From an uncultured Bacillaceae bacterium (GTDB taxonomy: Bacteria > Bacillota > Bacilli > Bacillales > Amphibacillaceae), in contig CALAMD010000009.1 in assembly GCA_937925695.1 (NCBI GenBank), forward strand, positions 1-18,085: 18,085 bases of DNA, in the 5' to 3' direction. The translations under genes and the position numbers were made by a program. Shown piece by piece: positions 1 through 7,594 of the stretch (positions are counted from its first letter, which is position 1; every line of letters begins with the position of its first letter). The notes under the pieces are model-generated. The model was not told where the DNA came from, made no database searches, and saw nothing but the letters and a program-made list of their open reading frames with translations.

Positions 1-35
1 ATGCTACTTTATTTTTAGGGGAGGGGTAGTAGTTT

Positions 36-284
36 ATGATTTGGCAATTAATTGTCTTTTTAATCTTGTTATTTATCGTAACAATGGCTATTACGCTCTA
101 TGTGTTTTTTCAAGAAGAGAAGAAAATGAAACAATATGAAGCAGAGGGAGACACGGTTGAGAATGAGTTAAGAAGGTCCCATGAGTATGAAGCAACCTCG
201 ATCAAATACCACATTCCGATTCAAATTTGGATTTATTCAATTACATTTATCATTATCTTTATTGCTTTTTTAATTTACTTATAG
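36..284 (+). CDS. small two-helix membrane protein of unknown function
   Basis: An 82-residue protein that I do not recognise. It has a hydrophobic helix at about residues 3-25, a strongly charged middle (about residues 26-55, rich in Glu, Lys and Arg), and a second hydrophobic helix at about 62-82 that ends at the C-terminus. This predicts a hairpin membrane protein with a short polar loop. The start is well supported: a purine-rich ribosome binding site (AGGGGAGGGG, positions 17-26) lies 9 bases before the ATG. It ends 77 bases before the VanW gene on the same strand, and no terminator is visible between them, so cotranscription is possible. No catalytic motif is seen. Its coding status rests on the ribosome binding site, the clean two-helix pattern and lack of an overlapping competitor. 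Confidence 0.7.
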   Translation: MIWQLIVFLILLFIVTMAITLYVFFQEEKKMKQYEAEGDTVENELRRSHEYEATSIKYHIPIQIWIYSITFIIIFIAFLIYL

Positions 285-313
285 GAAATTAATCAGCTAT
301 TCTAGTTTCAAAC

Positions 314-343
314 ACATGATTATCAGCCATTTATCTCATACTA
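314..343 (+). promoter_or_regulatory. possible sigma-G-type promoter of the VanW gene
   Basis: CATACTA at 337-343 is a perfect match to the -10 consensus of forespore sigma-G promoters (CATNHTA). A 4-of-5 match to the -35 box (ACATG at 314-318; consensus GHATR) lies 18 bases upstream. Transcription would start near 350, almost on top of the AGGAGG ribosome binding site at about 350-355. That is unusually tight and lowers confidence. Confidence 0.35.
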
Positions 344-361
344 TTTTTAGGAGGTAAATGG

Positions 362-1210
362 ATGAAAAAAATTATAGCAACAGTTCTCCTAATGTATCCT
401 TTTCTTCTTGACAACAAAATGGAACCGTTAACCATCATAGATCAGGACCAGGTTGTTGCAATCATTGAGCGCGATGAGTTAAGAATGGATCTTTTCTATC
501 CGCCGTTTTTAAATGAATTAAAGCTCCAATCCATATATGAACAACTGTATGAGGTCATTTATAAAGAACCTGTAAATGCTAGATTTGATCAACATGGTCA
601 GATCATAAAAGAACGTTCAGGCATAACATTACATCGAGCAAAATTATATATGGCGTTGTTGCAATATTACTTTGAAAACGAACCAACAACGATTAGAGTT
701 CCGAAAATGGTCATTTATCCACGGGTTGATAGTGAATTATTGGTTAAAATTAGCGAGAAAAAATTAAATGAATACACTACCTTTTATCGAGAAAGTAATC
801 GGGAACGATCCCATAATATTTTTCTGTCTACTGAGGCGATTAATAATCATGTCATTTTTCCAGGGGAAACTTTTTCATTTAACGAAGTAGTTGGTGAAAG
901 AACAAAGGAAAGAGGCTATCTGAAAGCCCCAGTCATTGTTAAAGGAGAGTTTGCCGAAGATATCGGGGGCGGAATTTGTCAAGTATCCTCAACATTATAT
1001 AATGCTGTTGATCTGCAACAATACATTGAAATTGTAGAAAGATATTCTCATAGTCGGACAGTACCCTATGTACCACCAGGACGAGATGCAACCGTTAGTT
1101 GGTGGGGACCTGATTTTGTGTTTAAAAATAACCATCACCATCCGATTTTAATTCGGGCGACCGCTAAGCATGGGGCTGTCTCTATACAAATTTATTCGGC
1201 TGAAGATTGA
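362..1210 (+). CDS. VanW-domain protein
   Basis: 282 residues. The C-terminal half (about residues 140-275) is a VanW domain. Its hallmarks are visible: the PGETFSFNEVVGERT segment, then DIGGGICQVSSTLYNAV with the single conserved Cys, then the HSRTVPYVPPGRDATVSW stretch. VanW-domain proteins occur in some vancomycin-resistance clusters, but most Firmicutes copies, such as B. subtilis YoaR, are chromosomal and of unknown function; resistance should not be inferred. The N-terminus carries a short hydrophobic run (about residues 4-16) that could act as a secretion signal or anchor. The start has a textbook AGGAGG site 7 bases upstream. The gene stands downstream of the small membrane protein at 36-284 and ahead of the thiT leader. 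A forespore-type promoter is possible (314-343). Confidence 0.9.
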   Translation: MKKIIATVLLMYPFLLDNKMEPLTIIDQDQVVAIIERDELRMDLFYPPFLNELKLQSIYEQLYEVIYKEPVNARFDQHGQIIKERSGITLHRAKLYMALLQYYFENEPTTIRVPKMVIYPRVDSELLVKISEKKLNEYTTFYRESNRERSHNIFLSTEAINNHVIFPGETFSFNEVVGERTKERGYLKAPVIVKGEFAEDIGGGICQVSSTLYNAVDLQQYIEIVERYSHSRTVPYVPPGRDATVSWWGPDFVFKNNHHHPILIRATAKHGAVSIQIYSAED

Positions 1211-1228
1211 CGTTGAGAGTTCATAAGT

Positions 1229-1257
1229 TTGCGAACAACTCGCCCTTCATGTATAAT
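1229..1257 (+). promoter_or_regulatory. sigma-A-type promoter of the thiT riboswitch leader
   Basis: TTGCGA (1229-1234) and a perfect TATAAT (1252-1257) are separated by 17 bases. Transcription would start near 1264, about 18 bases before the first stem of the TPP aptamer. This is where a riboswitch promoter should be. Confidence 0.75.
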
Positions 1258-1281
1258 GACTGTGACAAAAAAAGTGAATGT

Positions 1282-1379
1282 AAAAGCCTACAGGGGGAGC
1301 CATTTGGCTGAGAGTGAACATGTGATGTTCAGACCCTTTGAACCTGTTAGTTAATACTAGCGTAGGGATGGTGGCTTTT
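1282..1379 (+). ncRNA. TPP (THI-box) riboswitch aptamer
   Basis: All the invariant TPP aptamer blocks appear in order. P1 closes by pairing AAAAGCC (1282-1288) with GGCTTTT (1373-1379). The pyrimidine-sensing CTGAGA is at 1308-1313. A variable hairpin follows (GAACATG...TGTTC, about 1316-1330). Then come ACCCTTTGAACCTG at 1333-1346 and CGTAGGGA at 1361-1368. Thiamine pyrophosphate binding should favour the downstream terminator and shut off thiT, which imports the vitamin. This is the usual feedback arrangement. Confidence 0.95.
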
Positions 1380-1388
1380 TTGATGGTT

Positions 1389-1445
1389 AAAAGTAATGTG
1401 AGTGGAGAATCCATCAGGAAGCTTCCCCTTGGCATTACTTTTTTT
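1389..1445 (+). terminator. riboswitch-controlled intrinsic terminator
   Basis: A 10-bp stem (AAAAGTAATG 1389-1398 with CATTACTTTT 1433-1442) runs into a T tract at 1439-1445. The 34-base apical part contains the palindrome GGAAGCTTCC. TGATGG (1381-1386) just after aptamer P1 can pair with CCATCA (1411-1416) inside the loop, a possible competing fold. It lies between aptamer and thiT and is the likely expression platform. Confidence 0.8.
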
Positions 1446-1450
1446 GTTGC

Positions 1451-1524
1451 ACACGAAAAGGTATTTTCTTTATCGTGTTGTAAAACAAAAGCTTGACAAA
1501 CAAAGATTAAATTAGCATGTCAAG
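1451..1524 (+). promoter_or_regulatory. two inverted repeats between riboswitch terminator and thiT
   Basis: The first repeat is ACACGA (1451-1456) with TCGTGT (1473-1478), extended by AAAG/CTTT inside. The second is CTTGACA (1492-1498) with TGTCAAG (1518-1524), with 19 bases between the arms. The TTGACA in the second resembles a -35 box, but no acceptable -10 lies 16-18 bases downstream. They could be operators or leader hairpins. Neither has a T tract, so they are not terminators. Confidence 0.35.
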
Positions 1525-1559
1525 TAAAGGAATAACTACTTGATGGGGGAGTTGTTAAG

Positions 1560-2132
1560 ATGCGTTCGAAACAAATGTTATTTTTAATCGAAGTCGCAAT
1601 ATTCACAGCATTGGCGATGATTTTAGATATTGTACCATTCTTAAAATTTAAAATTTGGCCAGCAGGTGGATCGATTTCTTTTGCCATGATCCCAATCTTT
1701 ATTGTTGCCTTTCGTTGGGGGATAAAAGGCGGACTCTTATCAGGATTGCTTTGGGGTATTTTACAAGCAATTTTTGGTGGTTATATTATCCATTTCTGGC
1801 AAGGAGTCATTGATTATGGCGTAGCGTTTACTGTACTCGGTTTTGCTGGTCTCTTTGCTACGACAGTCAAACAAGCGGTAAAGAATGATGAACTAAAGAA
1901 AAGTTTTACTTATATCATGTTCGGTGTATTACTTGGTTCAGCCTTGCGTTTTGTTGCCCACTTTGCTGCCGGTGTGATCTTCTTTGCTGACAGTGCCCCA
2001 GAGGGACAACCTGCATGGCTATATTCGATAATCTATAATAGTTCATATATGGTACCATCATTTATTCTATGTACTGTGCTTATCTATTTGTTATTTACGA
2101 AACAACCGAGAACGTTATTGCAAACGGCTTAA
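1560..2132 (+). CDS. thiT: thiamine ECF transporter S component ThiT
   Basis: 190 residues, the normal length for ThiT (YuaJ), the membrane substrate-binding component that works with the shared EcfA/EcfA'/EcfT energy-coupling module to import thiamine. About six hydrophobic segments are visible, including residues 7-27, 40-60 and 163-182. The sequence shows family traits: an N-terminal helix followed by PFLKFKIWPAGGSISFAMIP, the WGIKGGLLSGLLWGILQ segment, and the ALRFVAHFAAGVIFF segment. The ATG at 1560 follows a GGGGGAG ribosome binding site (about 1545-1551). Regulation is by the TPP riboswitch and terminator immediately upstream. The ECF ATPases are not in this window, as expected for a shared module encoded elsewhere. 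Confidence 0.95.
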   Translation: MRSKQMLFLIEVAIFTALAMILDIVPFLKFKIWPAGGSISFAMIPIFIVAFRWGIKGGLLSGLLWGILQAIFGGYIIHFWQGVIDYGVAFTVLGFAGLFATTVKQAVKNDELKKSFTYIMFGVLLGSALRFVAHFAAGVIFFADSAPEGQPAWLYSIIYNSSYMVPSFILCTVLIYLLFTKQPRTLLQTA

Positions 2133-2153
2133 ATTTTTTCTCCACTCACAAAC

Positions 2154-2183
2154 AATGGGCAACAATTAGTTGCCCATTTTTTT
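2154..2183 (+). terminator. intrinsic terminator after thiT
   Basis: AATGGGCAAC (2154-2163) pairs perfectly with GTTGCCCATT (2169-2178) around a 5-base loop, and runs into a T tract at 2177-2183. It separates thiT from the next gene. It also rules out a TTG start at 2170 for the downstream oxidoreductase. Confidence 0.93.
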
Positions 2184-2217
2184 CAATGATCTATTAATAG
2201 CTAAGGATGTGATATGC

Positions 2218-3204
2218 TTGCAAGCTTTTGTATACGACAAGGGGCAGTTAACCATAAAAGAGATGCCCGATCCCGAGATTACCGAAGATCATGAAGTTAT
2301 TGTTGCTCTCAAATATGCTGGTTTAAATCGACGAGATCTTTATATTCCCGATCGTGTTGGCCCGAATAAAGAAGCACTTATATTAGGATCTGATGGAGCA
2401 GGCATTGTCGAAGCAGTCGGATCTAAGGTGACCAATGTTTCAGTTGGTGATGAGGTAATCATTAATCCATCATTACGGTGGTATCAAAATAGTGCTGCAC
2501 CACCTGCTGGTTTCGAAGTATTAGGTATGCCCGATCACGGTACATTAGCGGAGAAAATAGTTATTTCCGCTGAACAACTCGAGAAAAAACCAGCCTATTT
2601 AACCTGGGAAGAATCCGGTGTATTAGCTTTAGCTGCTTTGACAGCCTACCGAGCACTTGTGACAAAAGGAAATTTACAAAAAGGTGAGACGGTATTCATT
2701 CCTGGCGCAGGTAGTGGTGTCGCTACGTATTTAATTCCTTTTGCGAAAAAAATTGGTGCGAAAGTGATTGTTACCTCTAGAAGTGAAATGAAACAAAAGG
2801 CAGCTTTGGAACTTGGTGCTGATCTAGCAATAGCTACTCAAAGTGACTGGATGGATGAATTAGCCAGTGAACAAATTGATCTTGTTATCGAAAGTGTGGG
2901 TAGAGCAACATTTAACCGCTCGTTAAATGTTTTAAAACCAGGCGGAAGGATTGTTGTATTTGGCGCGACAACAGAAGATGTAGTTGATTTAAATTTACGT
3001 GATTTCTTCTATGGACAATATCAATTGTTCGGCTCAACAATGGGTAGTAGGGAAGAATTACGGGATATGTTAGCATTCATGGAACAACATCAACTTCGGC
3101 CAAAGATCGATTCCGTTTATCACTTTACTGATACAATGGACGCCCTTAATTATCTTCAGGAAAATCAGCAGTTTGGAAAGATAGCCATTGCTATTAATCC
3201 ATAG
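2218..3204 (+). CDS. zinc-free medium-chain alcohol dehydrogenase/quinone-oxidoreductase family protein (YogA-like)
   Basis: An NAD(P)-dependent oxidoreductase of the MDR superfamily; the substrate cannot be read from the sequence. The N-terminal GroES-like half includes YAGLNRRDLYIPDRVG and LGSDGAGIVEAVGSKV with the GDEV turn. The Rossmann half carries the nucleotide-binding motif GAGSGV at about residues 163-168 and a later GGRIVVFGAT strand. The visible protein has no Cys, so neither structural nor catalytic zinc is expected. I place the start at TTG 2218: AAGGATGTGAT (2203-2213) is a good ribosome binding site for it, and an upstream in-frame TTG lies inside the thiT terminator. This gives 328 residues, starting MQAFVYDKG. 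The closest named relative I recall is B. subtilis YogA. It appears to be a single-gene unit, with terminators on both sides. Confidence 0.88.
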   Translation: MQAFVYDKGQLTIKEMPDPEITEDHEVIVALKYAGLNRRDLYIPDRVGPNKEALILGSDGAGIVEAVGSKVTNVSVGDEVIINPSLRWYQNSAAPPAGFEVLGMPDHGTLAEKIVISAEQLEKKPAYLTWEESGVLALAALTAYRALVTKGNLQKGETVFIPGAGSGVATYLIPFAKKIGAKVIVTSRSEMKQKAALELGADLAIATQSDWMDELASEQIDLVIESVGRATFNRSLNVLKPGGRIVVFGATTEDVVDLNLRDFFYGQYQLFGSTMGSREELRDMLAFMEQHQLRPKIDSVYHFTDTMDALNYLQENQQFGKIAIAINP

Positions 3205-3209
3205 CAATG

Positions 3210-3249
3210 AAAACAACCAACTTAATTAAACCATAAGTTGGTTGTTTTT
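3210..3249. terminator. bidirectional terminator between the YogA-like gene and the DUF3231 operon
   Basis: A perfect 15-bp stem (AAAACAACCAACTTA 3210-3224 with TAAGTTGGTTGTTTT 3234-3248) encloses a 9-base loop. T runs fall at the end of the stem on both strands, so it can serve the converging gene at 3288-3767 as well. Confidence 0.9.
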
Positions 3250-3287
3250 ACGTAATAAATAATAGAGGGACAGCGAATGGATCCAAT

Positions 3288-3767
3288 TTACCGATAGGTT
3301 CTTAAGATCTTTTTCAGTAACAATCCAACGAAGACACCACTAATCATACCAATGATGGGTAAAAATACGGGTCCGATTAACAATCCCTGAATGGTAAGGA
3401 TAGGTGAATATATGACACCAATGGTGCCTAAATAGGCAGCAAAAACAAATGGCAAAAACGTAAACGGTTGGACCTGTTCGCCGGCATCCCGATAGGCATC
3501 CCAAATGGCAAATAAGTACAGACAAGGATAAAACATCACCCATAAGTAATCAGCTGAAGCAACCGCTTTATCCATTTCCCCTAAGAAACTATACATGATA
3601 ATCGCATTGATTTTTCCTTTGACATTAACGATAAACTCAAGGGCAACAAACAATAGGCCTTTAAGGTATTTTCTGTTTAAGAGTTGGCCAAATCCAGGTA
3701 ACGCTATACTCCAAAAGAGGACTTCTAATTGTTTAGCATTAGCTTTTACATCCTTATGAACACTCAT
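3288..3767 (-). CDS. small polytopic membrane protein paired with DUF3231
   Basis: 159 residues with about four hydrophobic segments (about 17-50, 75-90, 103-122 and 128-152). The N-terminal SIALPGFGQLLNRKYLKGLLF resembles the first helix and turn of TM2/DUF5683-type small membrane proteins (a PGxGQxxxxxxxxG pattern). I cannot assign a named family with certainty. The gene begins 9 bases after the DUF3231 stop codon, so the two are very probably cotranscribed and translationally linked; its own ribosome binding site is weak. The context (sigma-G-type promoter, ger and spoVA operons nearby) suggests a protein of the forespore or spore inner membrane, which is inference. Confidence 0.85.
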   Translation of the reverse strand: MSVHKDVKANAKQLEVLFWSIALPGFGQLLNRKYLKGLLFVALEFIVNVKGKINAIIMYSFLGEMDKAVASADYLWVMFYPCLYLFAIWDAYRDAGEQVQPFTFLPFVFAAYLGTIGVIYSPILTIQGLLIGPVFLPIIGMISGVFVGLLLKKILRTYR

Positions 3768-3776
3768 ATTCTTCGT

Positions 3777-4784
3777 CTACTTTGCTAATTTTTTTCTATT
3801 TGCGGCCAATGGGGGTTGTTCCATCCATCCATTTTTGATGAGCAGCTCTGCTCCGTCATCAGCATATTGAGCCACTTCAGCAAGTAATCTAGTATAATGA
3901 ACACCTAAATCTCTTCTTTCACTCATAGCTATAGCCATACCGTAACTACTAATACCAGAAGCAATGAGAGAAGTGATTAATTGTAACATTAAGCGATCTG
4001 AGAATGGCGATGTCGTTGAATCAGTTACTTCTGATGTCCATAATTTAGCGGCAGTTGGTAAATCATCTTTATGCAAAATCGCACTAAACACTTCTAATTG
4101 TTTAAGAGCAAGATCTCGTCCTCGTTCAAAAAACCTTTTTACTTCCTTTGCTTGAGCGACTTGACTAAATCCAGTTATCGCTGCATGACCAATTCCATTT
4201 CTTTTTGCATTTAATACGAGATGGGATATTTCCATGGCTAATAAAGGTCGTTTATCTCCTAACCACCCAGCTAAAAAACTTTCTTTCGTAATAAATTCAT
4301 TACTTTTTGGGATGGGAATCCTTGGAGGTGCAATGAATATACCTTGTTCCATAGAATGTTGCTTAACTTTTTCTATTAATGACATACTATCTAGAATATT
4401 CGATTTAAAATAGGATTTGGTATCGGGCCTGATGCTTTCTACATAGGCTAATTGATAACTTGTTAATTCCAACATGAGTATTTCCAATAGAAACTCTAGA
4501 TAAAGTGCATCAGAAAACAGCCGGGGCGCATCTAAATTAACATCACCCTTTGTAAATCCTTGAGGAATCGGATGGTTTTCTTTGGAAAAAAGATCTTTAA
4601 TCGTTTCAGTACGTTTAACCGTAAAATTATACCCTTCTTCTAATAATTCTTTCGTTTGTTCATCCTCGACATGTTGTAAAAATGCCATAATGGCATATTT
4701 TGCCATTGACTCGTATGAATAGGAAATCCACAAATAGCTCAGTTCACTACTTGAAAAATTACTAAGTTGTTTCTGCTCCTTCAT
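3777..4784 (-). CDS. DUF3231 family protein
   Basis: 335 residues, helical, with no signal peptide. It fits DUF3231, a Bacillaceae family built from two tandem ferritin-like four-helix modules. The duplication can be seen: PIPQGF...DVNLDAPRLFSDALYLEFL (about residues 73-105) is echoed by LPTAAKLWTSEV...SPFSDRLMLQLI (about 243-270). The module ends also match in style (EQGIFIAPPRIP and KNGWMEQPPLA). The biochemical role is unknown; members tend to be associated with spore formers. The ATG is preceded by TAAGGAGGA (4795-4803), an excellent ribosome binding site, and by a sigma-G-type promoter (4816-4844). It is the first gene of a two-gene operon and diverges from the germinant receptor operon, with 150 bases between start codons. 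Confidence 0.85.
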   Translation of the reverse strand: MKEQKQLSNFSSSELSYLWISYSYESMAKYAIMAFLQHVEDEQTKELLEEGYNFTVKRTETIKDLFSKENHPIPQGFTKGDVNLDAPRLFSDALYLEFLLEILMLELTSYQLAYVESIRPDTKSYFKSNILDSMSLIEKVKQHSMEQGIFIAPPRIPIPKSNEFITKESFLAGWLGDKRPLLAMEISHLVLNAKRNGIGHAAITGFSQVAQAKEVKRFFERGRDLALKQLEVFSAILHKDDLPTAAKLWTSEVTDSTTSPFSDRLMLQLITSLIASGISSYGMAIAMSERRDLGVHYTRLLAEVAQYADDGAELLIKNGWMEQPPLAANRKKLAK

Positions 4785-4815
4785 TGATAATTTGTCCTCC
4801 TTATACTATTTTTCT

Positions 4816-4844
4816 TATGATGCCATGATATAAGTTCTTTATAC
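4816..4844 (-). promoter_or_regulatory. sigma-G-type (forespore) promoter for the DUF3231 operon
   Basis: Read on the minus strand, GTATA (4840-4844) matches the sigma-G -35 consensus GHATR. CATCATA (4816-4822) matches the -10 consensus CATNHTA, and the spacer is 17 bases. Transcription would start near 4810, leaving a short leader with the ribosome binding site at 4795-4803. Both boxes match completely, making this the best sporulation promoter in the window. Confidence 0.65.
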
Positions 4845-4934
4845 TCCACCGTTAAGAAGAAATTAAATTGTATAAATATATCTATTTTGGGAAAAAGAAA
4901 CAGTATAGAGAATGAATAGAAGTGGGAGGACAAT

Positions 4935-6482
4935 ATGGTCCGTTCAATTATGAATCGTCGGAAACGTAAAAAAAATAGTCAACCTCAACAACACAAATAT
5001 CCTCAAAATCTTAGTAAACAGCTTACATCTAATGTTAATAACTTAAAACAGATACTCGGTGAACCTCATGATCTCAAAATCAGGCAGTTAAAACTTGGTG
5101 AAGGTAATATCACATGTGCGATTACATATATTGATGGACTTGTTGATTCCAAAACAGTTCAAGTAAGTATTCTTGCAAACTTAGAAAATGCCAAGCAACT
5201 TCCGACAGAAGGAAAGGAACTGTTTCAGCATATATACAATAAATTGTTATCTGTTATTCACGTTGAAAAAGGAAAAACGCTGGATGAAATCACACTACCA
5301 TTGTTATCAGGTAGTACGTTACTCTATATTGATGGGGTAGAAACAGCGCTAATCGTGGATACAAGTGGCGGGGAAATGCGTTCAATCGAAGAACCGGTTA
5401 CTGAAACATTAATTCGTGGTCCTCGTGAAGGATTTATCGAAAACTTACAGACTAATTTAGCGATTATTCGTCGTCATATAAAGGATCCAAATTTACGATT
5501 TAAAACCCATCAAACCGGAAGAAGAAGTAAAAAGAATCTTGTTGTTGCCTATGTAGATGGGATCGTTAATCCAGCCCTTGTCAAAGAAGTTGAGCGTCGT
5601 TTACAAAGTATAGATATAGATATCGTTTTAGAATCTGGTTATGTTGAAGGATGGATAGAAGATAGTTTTCTGTCACCTTTTCCACAAATTATGAATTCTG
5701 AACGTCCAGATAAAGTAGTTGCTGCGTTGATGCAAGGAAAAGTGGCCATTTTACTTGAGGGGACACCCTTTGCTTTACTTATGCCAATAAACTTTTCCAA
5801 TATATTGCAGTCAGCTGAAGATCGTTATGAACGATGGATCATTGGAACTTTATTAAGAGGATTACGATACTTTGCCGCATTTCTCTCAATATTTTTGCCG
5901 GCATTATATGTATCACTCTTAACTTTGCAACCTGGCATGCTTCCTTCCATGCTAGCCTTTTCAATCGCAGCTTCACGAGAAGGAGTTCCGTTTCCACCTC
6001 TTATTGAGGCTTTTATGATGCTGTTTACAATGGAGCTATTGCAAGAAGCGGGGGCTAGATTACCCCAAACAATTGGCCAAACAATTGGGATTGTTGGGGG
6101 CCTTGTCATTGGCGAAGCTGCCGTTCAGGCAGGTATAGTTAGCCCGATCATGGTGATCATTGTAGCCTTAACAGCCATTTCAAACTTTGCCATCCCTGCA
6201 TATAGCATAGCGATTTCTTTTCGTATCATTCGTTTTGGCTTTCTTTTTGCATCAGGTATCTTTGGGCTATATGGGATTATTTTAGCTTACATTATGGTTA
6301 ATATTCATTTTGTCAATTTGAAAAGTTTTGGTGTCCCTTATTCGACACCTTTTGCACCCTTTTTCAAAAGAGATTTTCATGATGTGATCGTTAGATCTCC
6401 GATTCATCAAATTAAAGATCGACCTGAGTATCTACAACCACAAGACACCGTATCGATGGATAATCAAGGAGAGAAAAAATGA
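4935..6482 (+). CDS. spore germinant receptor A subunit (GerA family)
   Basis: 515 residues, typical for GerAA/GerKA-type subunits of nutrient germinant receptors in the spore inner membrane. The N-terminal soluble region (about 30-285) contains the family signatures EGNITCAITYIDGLVD and IRGPREGFIENLQTNLAIIRR. The membrane region (about 300-460) includes LRGLRYFAAFLSIFLPALYV, the FSIAASREGVPFPPLIEA stretch, and LQEAGARLPQTIGQTIGIVG, all strongly conserved in GerA proteins. A short cytosolic tail follows. The ATG has a GGGAGGA site 5 bases upstream. The stop overlaps the next start (ATGA), so the A and B subunits are translationally coupled. A forespore promoter is expected, but I found no convincing one. 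The sequence does not show which germinant is sensed. Confidence 0.97.
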   Translation: MVRSIMNRRKRKKNSQPQQHKYPQNLSKQLTSNVNNLKQILGEPHDLKIRQLKLGEGNITCAITYIDGLVDSKTVQVSILANLENAKQLPTEGKELFQHIYNKLLSVIHVEKGKTLDEITLPLLSGSTLLYIDGVETALIVDTSGGEMRSIEEPVTETLIRGPREGFIENLQTNLAIIRRHIKDPNLRFKTHQTGRRSKKNLVVAYVDGIVNPALVKEVERRLQSIDIDIVLESGYVEGWIEDSFLSPFPQIMNSERPDKVVAALMQGKVAILLEGTPFALLMPINFSNILQSAEDRYERWIIGTLLRGLRYFAAFLSIFLPALYVSLLTLQPGMLPSMLAFSIAASREGVPFPPLIEAFMMLFTMELLQEAGARLPQTIGQTIGIVGGLVIGEAAVQAGIVSPIMVIIVALTAISNFAIPAYSIAISFRIIRFGFLFASGIFGLYGIILAYIMVNIHFVNLKSFGVPYSTPFAPFFKRDFHDVIVRSPIHQIKDRPEYLQPQDTVSMDNQGEKK

Positions 6483-7594
6483 ATCCTTTTCCATATAGTG
6501 ATGAAGCGATCAGTGAAAATGAATTAATGTTTGCCATACCATCAACCATTATGGGGGTATCTATTCTATCGTTACCTCGTAAATTAGCCTTGGATACATT
6601 GTATAGTGATGGTTGGATTTCATTGTTGCTTGCAGGTGTTTTTTTTGCGATTTTAGCAGTGATTGGGACGAAAGTTGCCTCAAAATTTCCAAATCAATCG
6701 TATTTTTCATATGCGAGTACCTTAGTGACGAAACCAGTTGCGATTGGTATCGTCATAATTCAGATCATCCTATTTATTGGTCTATCCGCCTTTTCAATTC
6801 GTTCATTAGCTTACATTTCCCAACAATATTTATTTGAACATACCCCGATGGAGGTCATATCTTTATCATTCTTACTCGTTGTGGTTTATGCCGTTTCGGG
6901 ATCTCGAGCAGGTTTATTTCGCTTAAATGTAATGTTTCTACCAATTATTTTGATTGTAACGATCATTATTGCAGTGTTTAATATTACTTGGATTGATCTA
7001 AAAAACTTTTTACCATTGTTTAAAACAGATATGAAAGGGTATATTAAAGGATTTCAAACGTCATTTGAAGTCTATATTGGTTATAGCATTGTACTTTTTT
7101 ATGTAGGTCTTGTGAATAAACCTAAAAAGCTAACAAAAAAAGTTATCGTGGGAATGAGTATTCCAATTATAAGTTATATATTTATATTTTTCGTCACCAT
7201 TGGGATCTATGGAAATATGGTCACAGCAAACATCGAATTACCATCCCTTGGGTTAGCGAAACGTGTTGATATACCAGGTGGAATATTTGAAAGAATTGAT
7301 ACTATTTTTTTCACAATATGGACGATGGCCATTTTTAATACGGCATCCATGCTATTAGATGTTGCTGTATTACTTATTACATCAATTTTTAAACAAATAA
7401 AAAAAAGAATTGTAACATTTATTTTAGCTCCGATTATTTATTATTTAGTCATGCTGCCCCAGGAAATACATCAAGTACAAACGGCGTCCATCTTGTTAAG
7501 TCAATTTATGGCATATTTTACGATGGTTTTAATTGTTAGTCTTTTTGTGATTGCATCCATACGAGGTGTAGGTAAAAATGAAAAAAAATCGTAA
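6479..7594 (+). CDS. spore germinant receptor B subunit (GerB family permease-like)
   Basis: 371 residues with about ten membrane helices, belonging to the endospore germination permease branch of the amino acid/polyamine (APC) superfamily. The start has the family pattern: ISENELMFAIPSTIMGVSIL within the first 35 residues, with the unwound first-helix glycine typical of APC folds. B subunits are thought to bind the germinant. The ATG overlaps the A-subunit stop by 4 bases, and the 3' end overlaps the C-subunit start by 17 bases, indicating one tightly coupled operon. Length and helix count are normal, and no truncation is seen. Confidence 0.96.
   Translation: MNPFPYSDEAISENELMFAIPSTIMGVSILSLPRKLALDTLYSDGWISLLLAGVFFAILAVIGTKVASKFPNQSYFSYASTLVTKPVAIGIVIIQIILFIGLSAFSIRSLAYISQQYLFEHTPMEVISLSFLLVVVYAVSGSRAGLFRLNVMFLPIILIVTIIIAVFNITWIDLKNFLPLFKTDMKGYIKGFQTSFEVYIGYSIVLFYVGLVNKPKKLTKKVIVGMSIPIISYIFIFFVTIGIYGNMVTANIELPSLGLAKRVDIPGGIFERIDTIFFTIWTMAIFNTASMLLDVAVLLITSIFKQIKKRIVTFILAPIIYYLVMLPQEIHQVQTASILLSQFMAYFTMVLIVSLFVIASIRGVGKNEKKS

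Noticed and set aside
362..1210. Vancomycin resistance
   Set aside because: The VanW domain alone is widespread in spore formers. No VanS/R, ligase or dipeptidase genes are nearby.
1247..1435. Open frame of 62 codons on the minus strand
   Set aside because: It lies antisense to the TPP riboswitch and its terminator, which fully explain the region. No ribosome binding site or family similarity.
3340..3543. Second open frame on the minus strand inside the DUF3231 partner gene
   Set aside because: It is a frame-shifted shadow of the membrane protein gene, with Cys/His-rich nonsense composition.
4870..4898. Possible sigma-F/G promoter for the ger operon (GTATA, then GGGAAAAAGA)
   Set aside because: The spacer is only 14 bases and the -10 lacks its conserved T. 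A perfect GTATA is common in this AT-rich spacer.
5825..6109. 94-codon frame antisense to the GerA subunit
   Set aside because: It is complementary to the most conserved membrane segments of GerA; no independent coding signals.
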